DNA of 37,595 nt, taken from positions 1-37,595 of the forward strand of contig JBJFGY010000081.1 of the NCBI GenBank assembly GCA_051893155.1. The letters are read 5' to 3'. A program made the translations under genes and the position numbers. Below the pieces are notes generated by a model. The model saw only the letters and a program-made list of their open reading frames with translations, was not told where the DNA came from and ran no database searches. Source of the DNA: UBA6448 sp051893155 (lineage in GTDB: Bacteria > Bacillota_I > Bacilli_A > RF39 > UBA660). Shown here piece after piece: positions 1-7,392 of this stretch (its first letter is position 1; each line of letters opens with the position of its first letter).

Positions 1-4
1 TATT

Positions 5-55
5 AACAATCTCTAATTTTTTTATGTCAAGAGTTATTTTTACCTAAACTCAAAT
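5..55. repeat. Left copy of 51-bp terminal inverted repeat
   Basis: These 51 bases are an exact reverse complement of 37545-37595, checked base by base; the two copies diverge at 56 / 37544. The left copy contains the last four codons and the stop of sigK plus its 3' flank. It includes an outward-pointing TTGACA (complement of 25-30). The cause is open: flanks of an invertible segment, a duplicated sigK tail, or an assembly artefact. Confidence 0.9.
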
Positions 56-747
56 AAAGTCTTTTTATTTTTTATAAATTCTTTTAATATTTTAGTTAAT
101 GCTCTTTTTTCAATTCGTGAAACATAACTTCTTGAAATATTTAATTCTTTAGCAATTTCTTTTTGAGTTTTTTCCTTTTCATTATTTAAACCATATCTTT
201 TAATTATAATTTCTTTTTCACGAGGATTTAATTTTAATAAATATTTTTTTAAAAGTGTTATATTATCTTTTTTTGTTAAATAATCAATTAAATCAATTTC
301 TTTGTCTTGAATAACATCAATTAAACTAACTTCATTTCCTTCTTTATCATAACCAATTGAATCTGATAGATAGACATCATTATTACTTTTTTTATTTCCA
401 CGAAAATACATTAAAATTTCATTTTGAATACATCTAGCGGCATATGTAGTAATTTTAGTTTTTTTATTATTTTTATATGTATCAATTCCTTTAATTAAAC
501 CAATTGTTCCAATAGAAATTAAATCATCTGTCATGTTTTCTTTCGTATCAAATTTTTTTACAATATGAGCAACGAGTCTTAAATTATGTTCAATAAGTTT
601 ATTTCTTGCTTCATTATCACCTTCAAGCATCAATTTAACATATTTTTCTTCATCTTCAGGATTTAAGGGTTCCAAAAAAACATTATTTGAATAACTTCCT
701 GTAAAAAATAACATACTTTTAATAATATTTATAAGTTGTATTAACAT
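40..747 (-). CDS. sigK: RNA polymerase sporulation sigma factor SigK (pro-form)
   Basis: Late mother-cell sigma factor that directs RNA polymerase to coat and cortex genes. The 235-residue protein follows B. subtilis pro-SigK along its length: region 2 with RLVAHIVKKF (about 56-66) and DDLISIGTIGLIKGI (74-88), and region 4.2 helix-turn-helix with QKEIAKELNISRSYVSRIEK (195-214). The first about 19 residues form a hydrophobic pro-sequence ending TGSYSNNVF, like the Bacillus cleavage region, so activation by SpoIVFB-type proteolysis is expected. The ATG has a ribosome site AGGATG six bases upstream. The gene is intact, with no skin-type insertion. A SigE-like promoter lies upstream. The last codons lie inside the terminal inverted repeat, and no terminator is visible before the window edge. 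Confidence 0.95.
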   Translation of the reverse strand: MLIQLINIIKSMLFFTGSYSNNVFLEPLNPEDEEKYVKLMLEGDNEARNKLIEHNLRLVAHIVKKFDTKENMTDDLISIGTIGLIKGIDTYKNNKKTKITTYAARCIQNEILMYFRGNKKSNNDVYLSDSIGYDKEGNEVSLIDVIQDKEIDLIDYLTKKDNITLLKKYLLKLNPREKEIIIKRYGLNNEKEKTQKEIAKELNISRSYVSRIEKRALTKILKEFIKNKKTLFEFR

Positions 748-766
748 ATTTCACATCCTATATTAA

Positions 767-795
767 ATTATATCGATAAATAAAAAACAATATGC
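767..795 (-). promoter_or_regulatory. Probable SigE-type promoter of sigK
   Basis: On the minus strand GCATATT (789-795) matches the SigE -35 consensus kmATATT. GATATAAT (767-774) matches six of eight bases of the -10 consensus CATACAhT, with a 14-base spacer. sigK is SigE-dependent in Bacillus, which supports the reading. In A+T-rich DNA such matches can be chance. Confidence 0.5.
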
Positions 796-801
796 TATAA
801 T
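793..801 (+). promoter_or_regulatory. Extended -10 promoter for a leaderless transcript
   Basis: TGCTATAAT has the TGn extension followed by a perfect TATAAT at 796-801. Only six bases separate it from the ATG at 808, so transcription should begin at or within a base or two of the start codon. No -35 match and no Shine-Dalgarno sequence is present. Confidence 0.6.
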
Positions 802-807
802 TATTTT

Positions 808-1110
808 ATGAAAAAAAAATTTACAATGATTGATGAAAAATTTATATGTGAAAATTGTCATAATAATGTAGATATTTTAGGCTATACAGCAAGAGATCAT
901 TGCCCAGTTTGTCTTTATAGTAAACATGTGGATATTTTTCCAGGTGATAGGGAAAATGAATGTAAGGGATTATTAAAACCAATTGGTATAGAAAAATTTA
1001 AAGATTCGTATAAAATAATTTATAAGTGTCAAAAATGTGGAGAAATAAAGAAAAATATTATGGCAAATGATGATAATTTTGATTTAATAATTGAACTTTC
1101 AAAAAATTAA
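808..1110 (+). CDS. RNHCP-domain zinc-binding protein
   Basis: Small 100-residue protein with three cysteine clusters: CENC (about 14-17), HCPVC within ARDHCPVC (about 28-35), and CQKC (about 74-77). The central RDHCPVC motif followed by PGDR identifies the RNHCP domain family, whose function is not established; zinc binding is inferred from the paired cysteines. It has no signal peptide or membrane span, so it is cytoplasmic. The ATG lies directly behind an extended -10 element and has no ribosome site, suggesting a leaderless mRNA. It is divergent from sigK and shares its upstream region. Confidence 0.8.
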   Translation: MKKKFTMIDEKFICENCHNNVDILGYTARDHCPVCLYSKHVDIFPGDRENECKGLLKPIGIEKFKDSYKIIYKCQKCGEIKKNIMANDDNFDLIIELSKN

Positions 1111-1133
1111 TAAAAAATTATTATTTTTTTTTT
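1108..1133 (+). terminator. A/T-only terminator at the stop codon
   Basis: TAATAA (1108-1113) pairs with TTATTA (1118-1123) around an AAAA loop, followed by ten T. The stem starts at the stop codon of the RNHCP gene. It is weak, being A-U only. Confidence 0.4.
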
Positions 1134-1171
1134 ATAAAAATTGTATTATTATAATATTAAGAGGTGTATGT

Positions 1172-1783
1172 ATGAATAGAATAGAAATTAAAAATTTTGC
1201 AAAAGAAAAAATTAAGGGACGTTTATGGGATTTTTGGAAAATAGCTTTAGTAGCAATGGCGGCTACTTTAGGTCTTGAATTTATTTTTTGTTTATTTTTT
1301 CATAACCCTGATATCGGATTTATAGGATATTTATTGGAAATTTTATTATTACCATTAAGTATTGGTTTAGTAAACTTTATGATTAATTTTGTAAATGATA
1401 AAGATTTTGCTATAAATGATTTATTTAATCATTATAAGAATTTTTTAAAGGTTACTGGCACGCTTTTACTTGAGGGTATTATAATTTGTCTTGGTTTTAT
1501 ATTATTTATTATACCTGGAATTTATCTTACTTTTTCTTATATGTTAGTACCATATTTACTAGTTCAAAGGGAAGATTTAAGTATTACTGATACTTTAAGT
1601 TTAAGTAGAAAAATGATGAATGGTCATAAATTAGATGCTTTAGTATTTGGATTGAGTTTTATAGGATGGATAGTTTTAGGAACATTTACATTAGGCATTT
1701 TATACGTTTGGCTTTCTCCTTATATGTCAATTGCTTATACAAAATTTTGTTTAAATATTATTGAAAATTATAAAGAAGACTAA
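1172..1783 (+). CDS. DUF975 family integral membrane protein
   Basis: Predicted 203-residue membrane protein. It opens with IKNFAKEKIKGRLWDFW, the conserved entry of the DUF975 family, and has about five to six hydrophobic segments including a GFILFIIPGIYLTFSYMLV stretch. A charged cytosolic stretch, REDLSITDTLSLSRKMMNG, precedes the last spans, as in other members. The family has no known function. I place the start at ATG 1172 rather than the upstream ATG at 1091: GAGGTG lies five bases before it and a TATAAT at 1150-1155 falls just upstream. Translation from 1091 would overlap the previous gene and add an unrelated tail. Confidence 0.75.
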   Translation: MNRIEIKNFAKEKIKGRLWDFWKIALVAMAATLGLEFIFCLFFHNPDIGFIGYLLEILLLPLSIGLVNFMINFVNDKDFAINDLFNHYKNFLKVTGTLLLEGIIICLGFILFIIPGIYLTFSYMLVPYLLVQREDLSITDTLSLSRKMMNGHKLDALVFGLSFIGWIVLGTFTLGILYVWLSPYMSIAYTKFCLNIIENYKED

Positions 1784-1798
1784 AAAAAGTCTTTTTTT
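1775..1798 (+). terminator. Rho-independent terminator
   Basis: AAGACT (1776-1781) pairs with AGTCTT (1788-1793) around an A-only loop, followed by a T run to 1798. The stem overlaps the stop codon of the DUF975 gene and separates it from the convergent helicase gene. Confidence 0.7.
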
Positions 1799-3179
1799 AA
1801 AGCATTTTTTTAATTTCTTTAATAAAAATTGAAGGATTATCTTTGGGTACCATTAAAAATGTTTTATATTTACATCTTGTTAATGCAACAAAAAATACTC
1901 TTCGTTCTTCGGCATAAGGGAAGTTATCTACATCACTACTTACATATGAAAGTATTTGATGATTTTCAATTTTATTTGGAATTCCTAAAGTTTTATTTGA
2001 TACATTTAGAATAATTACATAATCTGATTCAAGTCCTTTAGCACTATGAATGGTTAAATATTTAAATTTTTTATCTTTATAAATTAATTCATCTTTATTA
2101 AGTAAAAAATCTTTATCAATATATTCATAAATATCTTTTTGATTTCTACCTAGTATTAATATATCTTTATCATATAAGTTTTCTATTAATTTTTTAAATT
2201 TAATTATAGGTTTTAAGTAATAAATTATTTCAATAGGATGTTTTTCATTAAAACTTCCATGCATACTTTTATCAAGCTGATAAGGATTTTTATTAATAAA
2301 ATTAGCAGTTATATTAATAAGCTCTTGACTAAATCGATAAGTATTAACAAGTTTTAATGTTTTAATATTACTAAAATAATTATTTAAATTTAAAAAAATG
2401 AATAAATCACAACCTGAAAAATGATAAATACTTTGGGCATCATCACCAACTGCTGTAAGAATTGCCCCAGTATTATCAATTATTGTTTTTGCTAGATTAA
2501 ATCTAATAAGAGATGTATCTTGAAATTCGTCAATTATAATATATTTAAATTTTTTATAATTATAATTCTTTTTTAGTAGAGTAGTAGCATAAATAATTAA
2601 ATCATCAAAATCAAGTGATTTAGTACTATTTTTTTCTTCTTCATAAATATAAAATATATCTAAAATTATTTTAATTAAATATTTATCATGATATTCAGTA
2701 GTTATATTTTTTAAATCATTTATATTATGATTATTTGTTTTGTATAAATTAATAAAAGTTTTAATTAATTTTTTAAGTGATATATATTCATTTTTATTTT
2801 TATTAAGACTAATAATATTTAAATATCTACATAATTTATCTTTATCTTTAATAGTTATCAAATATTCATCAATTATGTAATCTAAAAGATTTTCATCACA
2901 AATTTGATATTCAATATTATTATATTTTAAAATATCAATTGCTAAACGATGAAAGGTTGTAATAAATATATTATTACCAAGTTTCTTTTTTAAATCTTCT
3001 ACACTTTTATTTGTAAATGAGATAAGAAGTATCTCATTTTCACTAACATTATTTTCTAATAATTTTAATACTTTTTGAGCAATGGTTGTACTTTTTCCAC
3101 TACCAGGTCCAGCAATTACTAGGGTGTGGCATTTTTCATTTACTACTTTTAATTGATATTCATCTAAGTTAATTGACAT
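1797..3179 (-). CDS. Short UvrD/Rep-family SF1 DNA helicase
   Basis: ATP-dependent 3'-5' helicase of superfamily 1, probably in repair or replication restart. All the hallmark motifs are present in 460 residues: I AGPGSGKS (23-30), Ia ISFTNKSV (53-60), II IDEFQDT (216-222), III GDDAQSIYHFSG (245-256), IV NTYR (279-282), V IHSAKGLE (377-384) and VI RRVFFVALTR (426-435). Typical UvrD or PcrA proteins have about 730 residues; here the 1B/2B insertions are reduced and the C-terminal tail is missing, so this is a compact paralogue rather than PcrA itself. It stands alone, convergent with the DUF975 gene and divergent from the Nudix gene. Confidence 0.85.
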   Translation of the reverse strand: MSINLDEYQLKVVNEKCHTLVIAGPGSGKSTTIAQKVLKLLENNVSENEILLISFTNKSVEDLKKKLGNNIFITTFHRLAIDILKYNNIEYQICDENLLDYIIDEYLITIKDKDKLCRYLNIISLNKNKNEYISLKKLIKTFINLYKTNNHNINDLKNITTEYHDKYLIKIILDIFYIYEEEKNSTKSLDFDDLIIYATTLLKKNYNYKKFKYIIIDEFQDTSLIRFNLAKTIIDNTGAILTAVGDDAQSIYHFSGCDLFIFLNLNNYFSNIKTLKLVNTYRFSQELINITANFINKNPYQLDKSMHGSFNEKHPIEIIYYLKPIIKFKKLIENLYDKDILILGRNQKDIYEYIDKDFLLNKDELIYKDKKFKYLTIHSAKGLESDYVIILNVSNKTLGIPNKIENHQILSYVSSDVDNFPYAEERRVFFVALTRCKYKTFLMVPKDNPSIFIKEIKKML

Positions 3180-3301
3180 AAGGTTCCTTTCCTCATATCA
3201 TGCTTGAAATTAATATATCAAATTTACAATTTTATGTAAATAAAAAAATCATAACTTTATTATAAAATAAATTAATAGTATACTAAAATAGTGGTGAAAA
3301 G

Positions 3302-3727
3302 ATGAATAAAATAAAAAAAGTAGTAGGTATAGCTTTTATTGAAAATGGAAAATTATTAATTGTAAAAAGCGTAAGAAGCAGTAAAAGTAATATATGGACA
3401 TTAATTGGTGGTGGAGTTGAAAACGATGAAACAGAAGTTGAGGCCGCTATTAGGGAAGTAAAAGAAGAGTTTCATAATGGATTTGTAGTGCAAGAAGAAG
3501 ATTTAAAGCCTGTTTTTTGTTTTAAAGAATGTGCTGCTAGTGATCCAGAACTTGATATAATAATGACAATATTTTTATGTAATAAAAAAATTGATAAAGC
3601 GTTATTTACAAATCAAGAAATAATTGGATATCATTTTTATAAAGTAGGGGAAATTAAATATAATTTATCATCAGCAATTAGAGATCATTTTTTACCTTTT
3701 GCTATTTCTGAAGGACTTTTATATTAA
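3302..3727 (+). CDS. Nudix hydrolase
   Basis: Cleaves nucleoside-diphosphate-linked substrates, probably in pool cleaning; the substrate cannot be read from sequence. The 141-residue protein is a single Nudix fold. The Nudix box runs G37-x5-E43-x7-R51-E52-V-K-E55-E56, keeping all metal-binding acids, but the usual Gly after EE-x is replaced by His58 and the next hydrophobic residue by Asn. The preceding strand has the usual WTLIGGGV. A -10-like TATACT lies at 3279-3284 and GTGGTGAAAAG precedes the ATG. It is monocistronic and followed by the tRNA genes. Confidence 0.85.
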   Translation: MNKIKKVVGIAFIENGKLLIVKSVRSSKSNIWTLIGGGVENDETEVEAAIREVKEEFHNGFVVQEEDLKPVFCFKECAASDPELDIIMTIFLCNKKIDKALFTNQEIIGYHFYKVGEIKYNLSSAIRDHFLPFAISEGLLY

Positions 3728-3752
3728 AAAAAATAAAAATAATCATTTTTTT
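3727..3752 (+). terminator. Weak A/T terminator after the Nudix gene
   Basis: AAAAAAAT (3727-3734) can pair with ATTTTTTT (3745-3752). It contains no G-C pair, so it is only tentatively a terminator. Confidence 0.3.
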
Positions 3753-3754
3753 AC

Positions 3755-3783
3755 TTGCAAGTGTTTATTTTATATAGTATAAT
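3755..3783 (+). promoter_or_regulatory. Promoter of the tRNA-Val/tRNA-Thr unit
   Basis: TTGCAA (3755-3760), a 17-base spacer and a perfect TATAAT (3778-3783), about 30 bases before the first tRNA. Confidence 0.75.
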
Positions 3784-3814
3784 CAATATTGTCAAACGAA
3801 AAAAGTGGCATAAT

Positions 3815-3891
3815 GGGCGATTAGCTCAGTTGGTTAGAGCATCTGCCTTACAAGCAGGGGGTCATAGGTTCGAGTCCTATATCGCCCACCA
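3815..3891 (+). tRNA. tRNA-Val (anticodon TAC)
   Basis: Full cloverleaf with acceptor stem GGGCGAT/ATCGCCC, anticodon loop CTTACAA and T arm GGTTCGAGTCC. The discriminator A is at 3888 and CCA is encoded at 3889-3891. First of a two-tRNA unit. Confidence 0.95.
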
Positions 3892-3897
3892 TTAAAT

Positions 3898-3973
3898 GCC
3901 GACATAGCGTAACTGGTAGCGCAACTGACTTGTAATCAGTAGGTTGGGGGTTCGACTCCCTCTGTCGGCACCA
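3898..3973 (+). tRNA. tRNA-Thr (anticodon TGT)
   Basis: Acceptor stem GCCGACA/TGTCGGC, anticodon loop CTTGTAA and T arm with GGTTCGACTCC. CCA is encoded at 3971-3973. It begins six bases after tRNA-Val. Confidence 0.95.
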
Positions 3974-3988
3974 TTTATGTTAATATTT

Positions 3989-4015
3989 GCGCATCTATAT
4001 TAGATGTGCTTTTTT
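3989..4015 (+). terminator. Terminator of the tRNA-Val/Thr unit
   Basis: GCGCATCT (3989-3996) pairs with AGATGTGC (4002-4009), one pair being G-U, with a five-base loop and a T run at 4010-4015. Confidence 0.8.
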
Positions 4016-4140
4016 ATATAATTAAATAAATACATATTATTTGATATTATGATTTTTTAGCATTTTTGAATGTAAATTATTTTGAAGATGATAAACAGAA
4101 AATTTATAAACTGAAAATAATCGATGTATATTTCATGTTG

Positions 4141-4169
4141 TTGAAACATAAAAATTATCTTGATATAAT
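4141..4169 (+). promoter_or_regulatory. Promoter of the GT4 glycosyltransferase gene
   Basis: TTGAAA (4141-4146), a 17-base spacer and TATAAT (4164-4169), 32 bases before the ATG. The rest of 4016-4140 shows nothing I can name. Confidence 0.7.
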
Positions 4170-4201
4170 TATATAAAAATATTGAAAGGATTTAAGCAAA
4201 T

Positions 4202-5383
4202 ATGAATAAAAAAATAACAATAGGACTATTTAATGATTCTTTTTTTCCAATGTCAGATGGAGTTACAATGGTTGTTGATAATTATGCAAAAAGACTTAGA
4301 AAATATGCAAATGTAGTTGTTTTTGTTCCGGATTATTCTAATAAAAAGTTTGATGATGAAAATCTTTCATATAAAGTAGTACGTTGTAAATCAATTAAAG
4401 TTCCTTTCTTAGATTATTCTCTAGCACTTCCCAAATTTGATAAAAATTTTTCTAATATATTAGATAAATATAATATTGATTTAATACATATTCATTCACC
4501 TTTTTCAATAGGTAATGCAGGATTAAAATATGCTTTGAAACATAATGTCCCATGTATTGCAACAATGCATAGCCAATTTAAATTAGATTTTTTAAGAGCA
4601 GTAAAATCTGAAAAAATAGCTACAATATTAACTTATAATTTAATAAAATTATTTAATAAGTGTGATGAATGTTGGGCTGTAAATAATGAAGTTGCAAGAA
4701 TTTATTATAAAGATTATCACTATAAAACAATGCCAAAAGTAATGAATAATGCTACTGAAATGTTACCAGTTAAGGATAAAAAAAATGCAGAAGATTATAT
4801 TAATAAAAAGTATAATATTAAACCTAATGAAAAAGTTTTCTTATTTGTTGGAAGAATAAATAAATTAAAAAATATTTTTTTTATTGTAGATTCGCTTAAA
4901 ATTTTAAAAGAAAATTATCCAGGTTTAAAATTTAAAATGCTTTTTGTAGGTTGTGGTCAAGATGAAAAAGAATTAAAAGAATATATAAATAAAAATAATC
5001 TTCAAGAGAGTGTAATTATGTGTGGTAAAGTTACAGATAGAAAAATTTTAGCCTATTATTATCATCGCGCAGATTTATTTTTATTTCCTTCAGTTTATGA
5101 TGCATCATCGATAGTTCAAATTGAAGCAGCCTCTCAAAAAACACCAACTATATTTATTGAAAATACTGCAACAAGTACTACAGTAACTAATAATATTAAT
5201 GGTTTTATTTCAGCTCCCACAAAAGAGGATTTTTCTTCTAAGATATATGAAGTAATTAATGATAAAAAATTATATAATAAAGTCAAAGAAAATGCTTATA
5301 AAGATTTATATAAAACGTGGGATAATGTTATAGAAGAAGTATATAATTCCTATAAACAAATTATAAAAAATCAAAAAAAGTGA
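4202..5383 (+). CDS. GT4-family glycosyltransferase (diacylglycerol glucosyltransferase-like)
   Basis: Retaining GT-B glycosyltransferase of 393 residues, probably a membrane-surface enzyme making a glycolipid such as glucosyl-diacylglycerol; the exact acceptor is inference. The N-terminal Rossmann half has NDSFFPMSDGV (11-21, acceptor-side glycine loop) and HIHSPF (96-101). The C-terminal half has FVGRINKLKN (215-224) and the nucleotide-sugar loop FPSVYDASSIVQIEAAS (295-311), which holds the second Glu of the family E-x7-E motif but has Asp-Ala-Ser at the first position, a variant seen in Firmicute lipid glucosyltransferases. AAGGA lies 11 bases before the ATG, slightly far. It is monocistronic between two tRNA clusters. 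Confidence 0.8.
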   Translation: MNKKITIGLFNDSFFPMSDGVTMVVDNYAKRLRKYANVVVFVPDYSNKKFDDENLSYKVVRCKSIKVPFLDYSLALPKFDKNFSNILDKYNIDLIHIHSPFSIGNAGLKYALKHNVPCIATMHSQFKLDFLRAVKSEKIATILTYNLIKLFNKCDECWAVNNEVARIYYKDYHYKTMPKVMNNATEMLPVKDKKNAEDYINKKYNIKPNEKVFLFVGRINKLKNIFFIVDSLKILKENYPGLKFKMLFVGCGQDEKELKEYINKNNLQESVIMCGKVTDRKILAYYYHRADLFLFPSVYDASSIVQIEAASQKTPTIFIENTATSTTVTNNINGFISAPTKEDFSSKIYEVINDKKLYNKVKENAYKDLYKTWDNVIEEVYNSYKQIIKNQKK

Positions 5384-5413
5384 CAAATTTATTAAAAAAG
5401 TGCAAAAAAAGTG

Positions 5414-5442
5414 TTCACAAAACATATTTTTTATGATAAAAT
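5414..5442 (+). promoter_or_regulatory. Promoter of the tRNA-Tyr/Gln/Lys unit
   Basis: TTCACA (5414-5419), a 17-base spacer and TAAAAT (5437-5442) preceded by TG at 5434-5435, so an extended -10. Confidence 0.65.
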
Positions 5443-5481
5443 CAATTATGTCTTTCGAGAAAGAATATTTTCTTAGTGACT

Positions 5482-5565
5482 GGAAGGATAGCGAAGTGGC
5501 CAAACGCGGCAGACTGTAAATCTGTTCCTTCGGGTTCGATGGTTCAAATCCATCTCCTTCCACCA
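5482..5565 (+). tRNA. tRNA-Tyr (anticodon GTA)
   Basis: Class II tRNA of 84 bases with a long variable arm. Acceptor stem GGAAGGA/TCCTTCC, anticodon loop CTGTAAA, T arm with GGTTCAAATCC, CCA encoded at 5563-5565. Confidence 0.95.
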
Positions 5566-5571
5566 TTTCAT

Positions 5572-5647
5572 TGCCTCGTAGCCAAGTGGCAAGGCATCAG
5601 ACTTTGACTCTGACATTCCGATGGTTCGAATCCATCCGAGGCAGCCA
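5572..5647 (+). tRNA. tRNA-Gln (anticodon TTG)
   Basis: It begins with U, as Gln tRNAs of Bacilli do: acceptor TGCCTCG/CGAGGCA. Anticodon stem TCAGA/TCTGA with loop CTTTGAC. Discriminator G and encoded CCA at 5645-5647. Confidence 0.93.
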
Positions 5648-5657
5648 TTTCAATTAC

Positions 5658-5733
5658 GTCCTGTTAGCTCAGTCGGTAGAGCATTTGACTTTTAATCAAA
5701 GGGTCTGGAGTTCGAATCTCCAACAGGACACCA
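5658..5733 (+). tRNA. tRNA-Lys (anticodon TTT)
   Basis: Acceptor stem GTCCTGT/ACAGGAC, anticodon loop CTTTTAA, T arm with AGTTCGAATCT, CCA encoded at 5731-5733. Last of the three-tRNA unit. Confidence 0.95.
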
Positions 5734-5744
5734 TTTAGTAAATT

Positions 5745-5768
5745 ACCTTCGATAATGAAGGTTTTTTT
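5745..5768 (+). terminator. Terminator of the tRNA-Tyr/Gln/Lys unit
   Basis: ACCTTC (5745-5750) pairs with GAAGGT (5757-5762) around a six-base loop, followed by a T run to 5768. Confidence 0.8.
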
Positions 5769-5845
5769 ATGCTTAAAAGTCAAATTTTTCTTTTTTTTTA
5801 TATTAACTTATTGTATAATTTTTATAAGGATATAAGGAGAACATT

Positions 5846-6769
5846 ATGAAACAAACTAAAGTTATTTTTATGGGTACGCCTATATTTGCAGTTCCAATTT
5901 TAGAATATTTAATAGAAAATACTAATGTTATTTTAGTGGTTACAAAACCAGATACTTTTGAAGGAAGAAAAAAAGTATTAACTTATTCTCCAATAAAAGA
6001 AGTTGCTTTAGAAAATAATATTGATGTTATTACTCCTAATAAAATAAGTGATGCATTTGAAATAATTAGTGAAATAAATCCAGATATAATAATAACTTGT
6101 GCTTATGGAAAAATAGTACCAGAAAGTATCTTAAATATTCCAAAACTTGGTTCTATTAATGTTCATGCTTCATTACTTCCTCAATATCGTGGAGCATCAC
6201 CTATTCAAAGTGCTATTCTTAACGGAGATGAAAAAACTGGAATGACTATAATGTATATGGATAAAAGTATGGATACAGGAGATATTATTTCTTATGAAGA
6301 AGAAAGAATTGATATTGATGATAATTATCAAACTTTAAGTAATAAATTATCATTATTAGGAACCAAATTGCTTTCTCAAACTCTACCAGATATTATTAAT
6401 CATAAAAATAATAGAGTTAAACAAAATGATAGTAAGGCTACTTATACTAGATTAATTACAAGGGAAGATGAAAAAATAAATTTTTCCCAAAATGGAAAAG
6501 ACATAATTAATCAAATTAGAGCTTTTGCACCAACTCCAGGAGCATACTTTAAATTAAATGATAAGGAAATAAAAATAATTAAGGCATCTTTTATATCACA
6601 AAAAGTCACAAAATATAATGAAGTAGTTATAACTAAAAATACTTTTGGGATAACTTGTAATGATGGAATAATAAATTTAGAAATAGTAAAACCATTTGGT
6701 AAAAATGAAATGAATATTAAAGCATTTTTAAATGGTATAGATAAAGGAAAAAAATATGTTGTTAATTAA
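5846..6769 (+). CDS. fmt: Methionyl-tRNA formyltransferase
   Basis: Transfers the formyl group of 10-formyl-THF to initiator Met-tRNA. 307 residues, the normal length. The catalytic formyltransferase domain has FMGTPIFAVPIL near the N-terminus and NVHASLLPQYRGASPIQ (105-121); the catalytic triad is Asn105, His107 and Asp143 (MDTGD). The C-terminal OB-like tRNA-binding domain covers about 205-307. ATAAGGAGA lies five bases before the ATG and a TATAAT at 5814-5819 gives the likely promoter. The 3' end overlaps the next gene by 14 bases. The usual partner def (deformylase) is not next to it in this window. Confidence 0.95.
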   Translation: MKQTKVIFMGTPIFAVPILEYLIENTNVILVVTKPDTFEGRKKVLTYSPIKEVALENNIDVITPNKISDAFEIISEINPDIIITCAYGKIVPESILNIPKLGSINVHASLLPQYRGASPIQSAILNGDEKTGMTIMYMDKSMDTGDIISYEEERIDIDDNYQTLSNKLSLLGTKLLSQTLPDIINHKNNRVKQNDSKATYTRLITREDEKINFSQNGKDIINQIRAFAPTPGAYFKLNDKEIKIIKASFISQKVTKYNEVVITKNTFGITCNDGIINLEIVKPFGKNEMNIKAFLNGIDKGKKYVVN

Positions 6770-7385
6770 TAAATTAAAAGAAAAATCTCCTGATAATGCA
6801 CTAGTTAAATTATGGGAAAATAAAAAAACTCATGCATTAATTTGTTTAATATTATGGATAATATTTTTGTTATTGGTTGCTTTACTAATTTCTTTTTCTT
6901 CAGAAAATGTTCAAAATAATACTAATACTACTACTAAAAATACTAGCAATGTTGTTACAATATCTGATATGAAAAATAATTTATTAAATTATAATTTTGA
7001 ATATAAATATACTATATTAGTTAATGGTGAAAAAATAATTTATACAGGAAATTATCAAAATAACGAAAATAGTGGGTATAAAGAAGATAGCTTAGGTTTA
7101 ACAAAATATTTAATAAATAATGAAGGAACATATCAAATAAATCTTGATGAAAAAATTGAAATAATAGATTTATTTGACAAAATTAATCAAAATTATTTAT
7201 CTATAGAGTATATATTTAATAGAATTAATGATATTGAACCGATTATAGATGAAGTAACAAATGAATTATATTATAGTTTAGAAAATGAAGAAATAATTAT
7301 AAAAACTGATGAAGATAACATTAAATCAATTAATATAAAAAGTAATAATGATGATTATTTATTAGAATTTTATAATATTTTATGA
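6756..7385 (+). CDS. Unknown single-span membrane protein
   Basis: I do not recognise this 209-residue protein. A charged cytosolic N-terminus (about 1-27) is followed by one strong hydrophobic span (about 28-50) and a Thr/Asn-rich linker. The outer domain (about 75-209) is acidic, rich in Asn, Ile and Glu, with alternating hydrophobic strands that suggest a beta-rich lipid- or ligand-contacting fold. It has no cysteine pair or lipobox. The ATG overlaps the end of fmt and uses AAAGGA inside fmt, so it is probably translationally coupled. The phosphatidyltransferase gene begins seven bases after its stop, so a membrane role fits the context, but function is unknown. Confidence 0.65.
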   Translation: MLLINKLKEKSPDNALVKLWENKKTHALICLILWIIFLLLVALLISFSSENVQNNTNTTTKNTSNVVTISDMKNNLLNYNFEYKYTILVNGEKIIYTGNYQNNENSGYKEDSLGLTKYLINNEGTYQINLDEKIEIIDLFDKINQNYLSIEYIFNRINDIEPIIDEVTNELYYSLENEEIIIKTDEDNIKSINIKSNNDDYLLEFYNIL

Positions 7386-7392
7386 GGTGTAT

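Noticed and set aside
40..747. sigK interrupted by a skin-like element
   Set aside because: The reading frame is continuous from pro-sequence to region 4.2 and stop.
5306..5566. 86-codon minus-strand frame over tRNA-Tyr
   Set aside because: Opens inside the tRNA gene; the peptide start is the known spurious translation of a tRNA.
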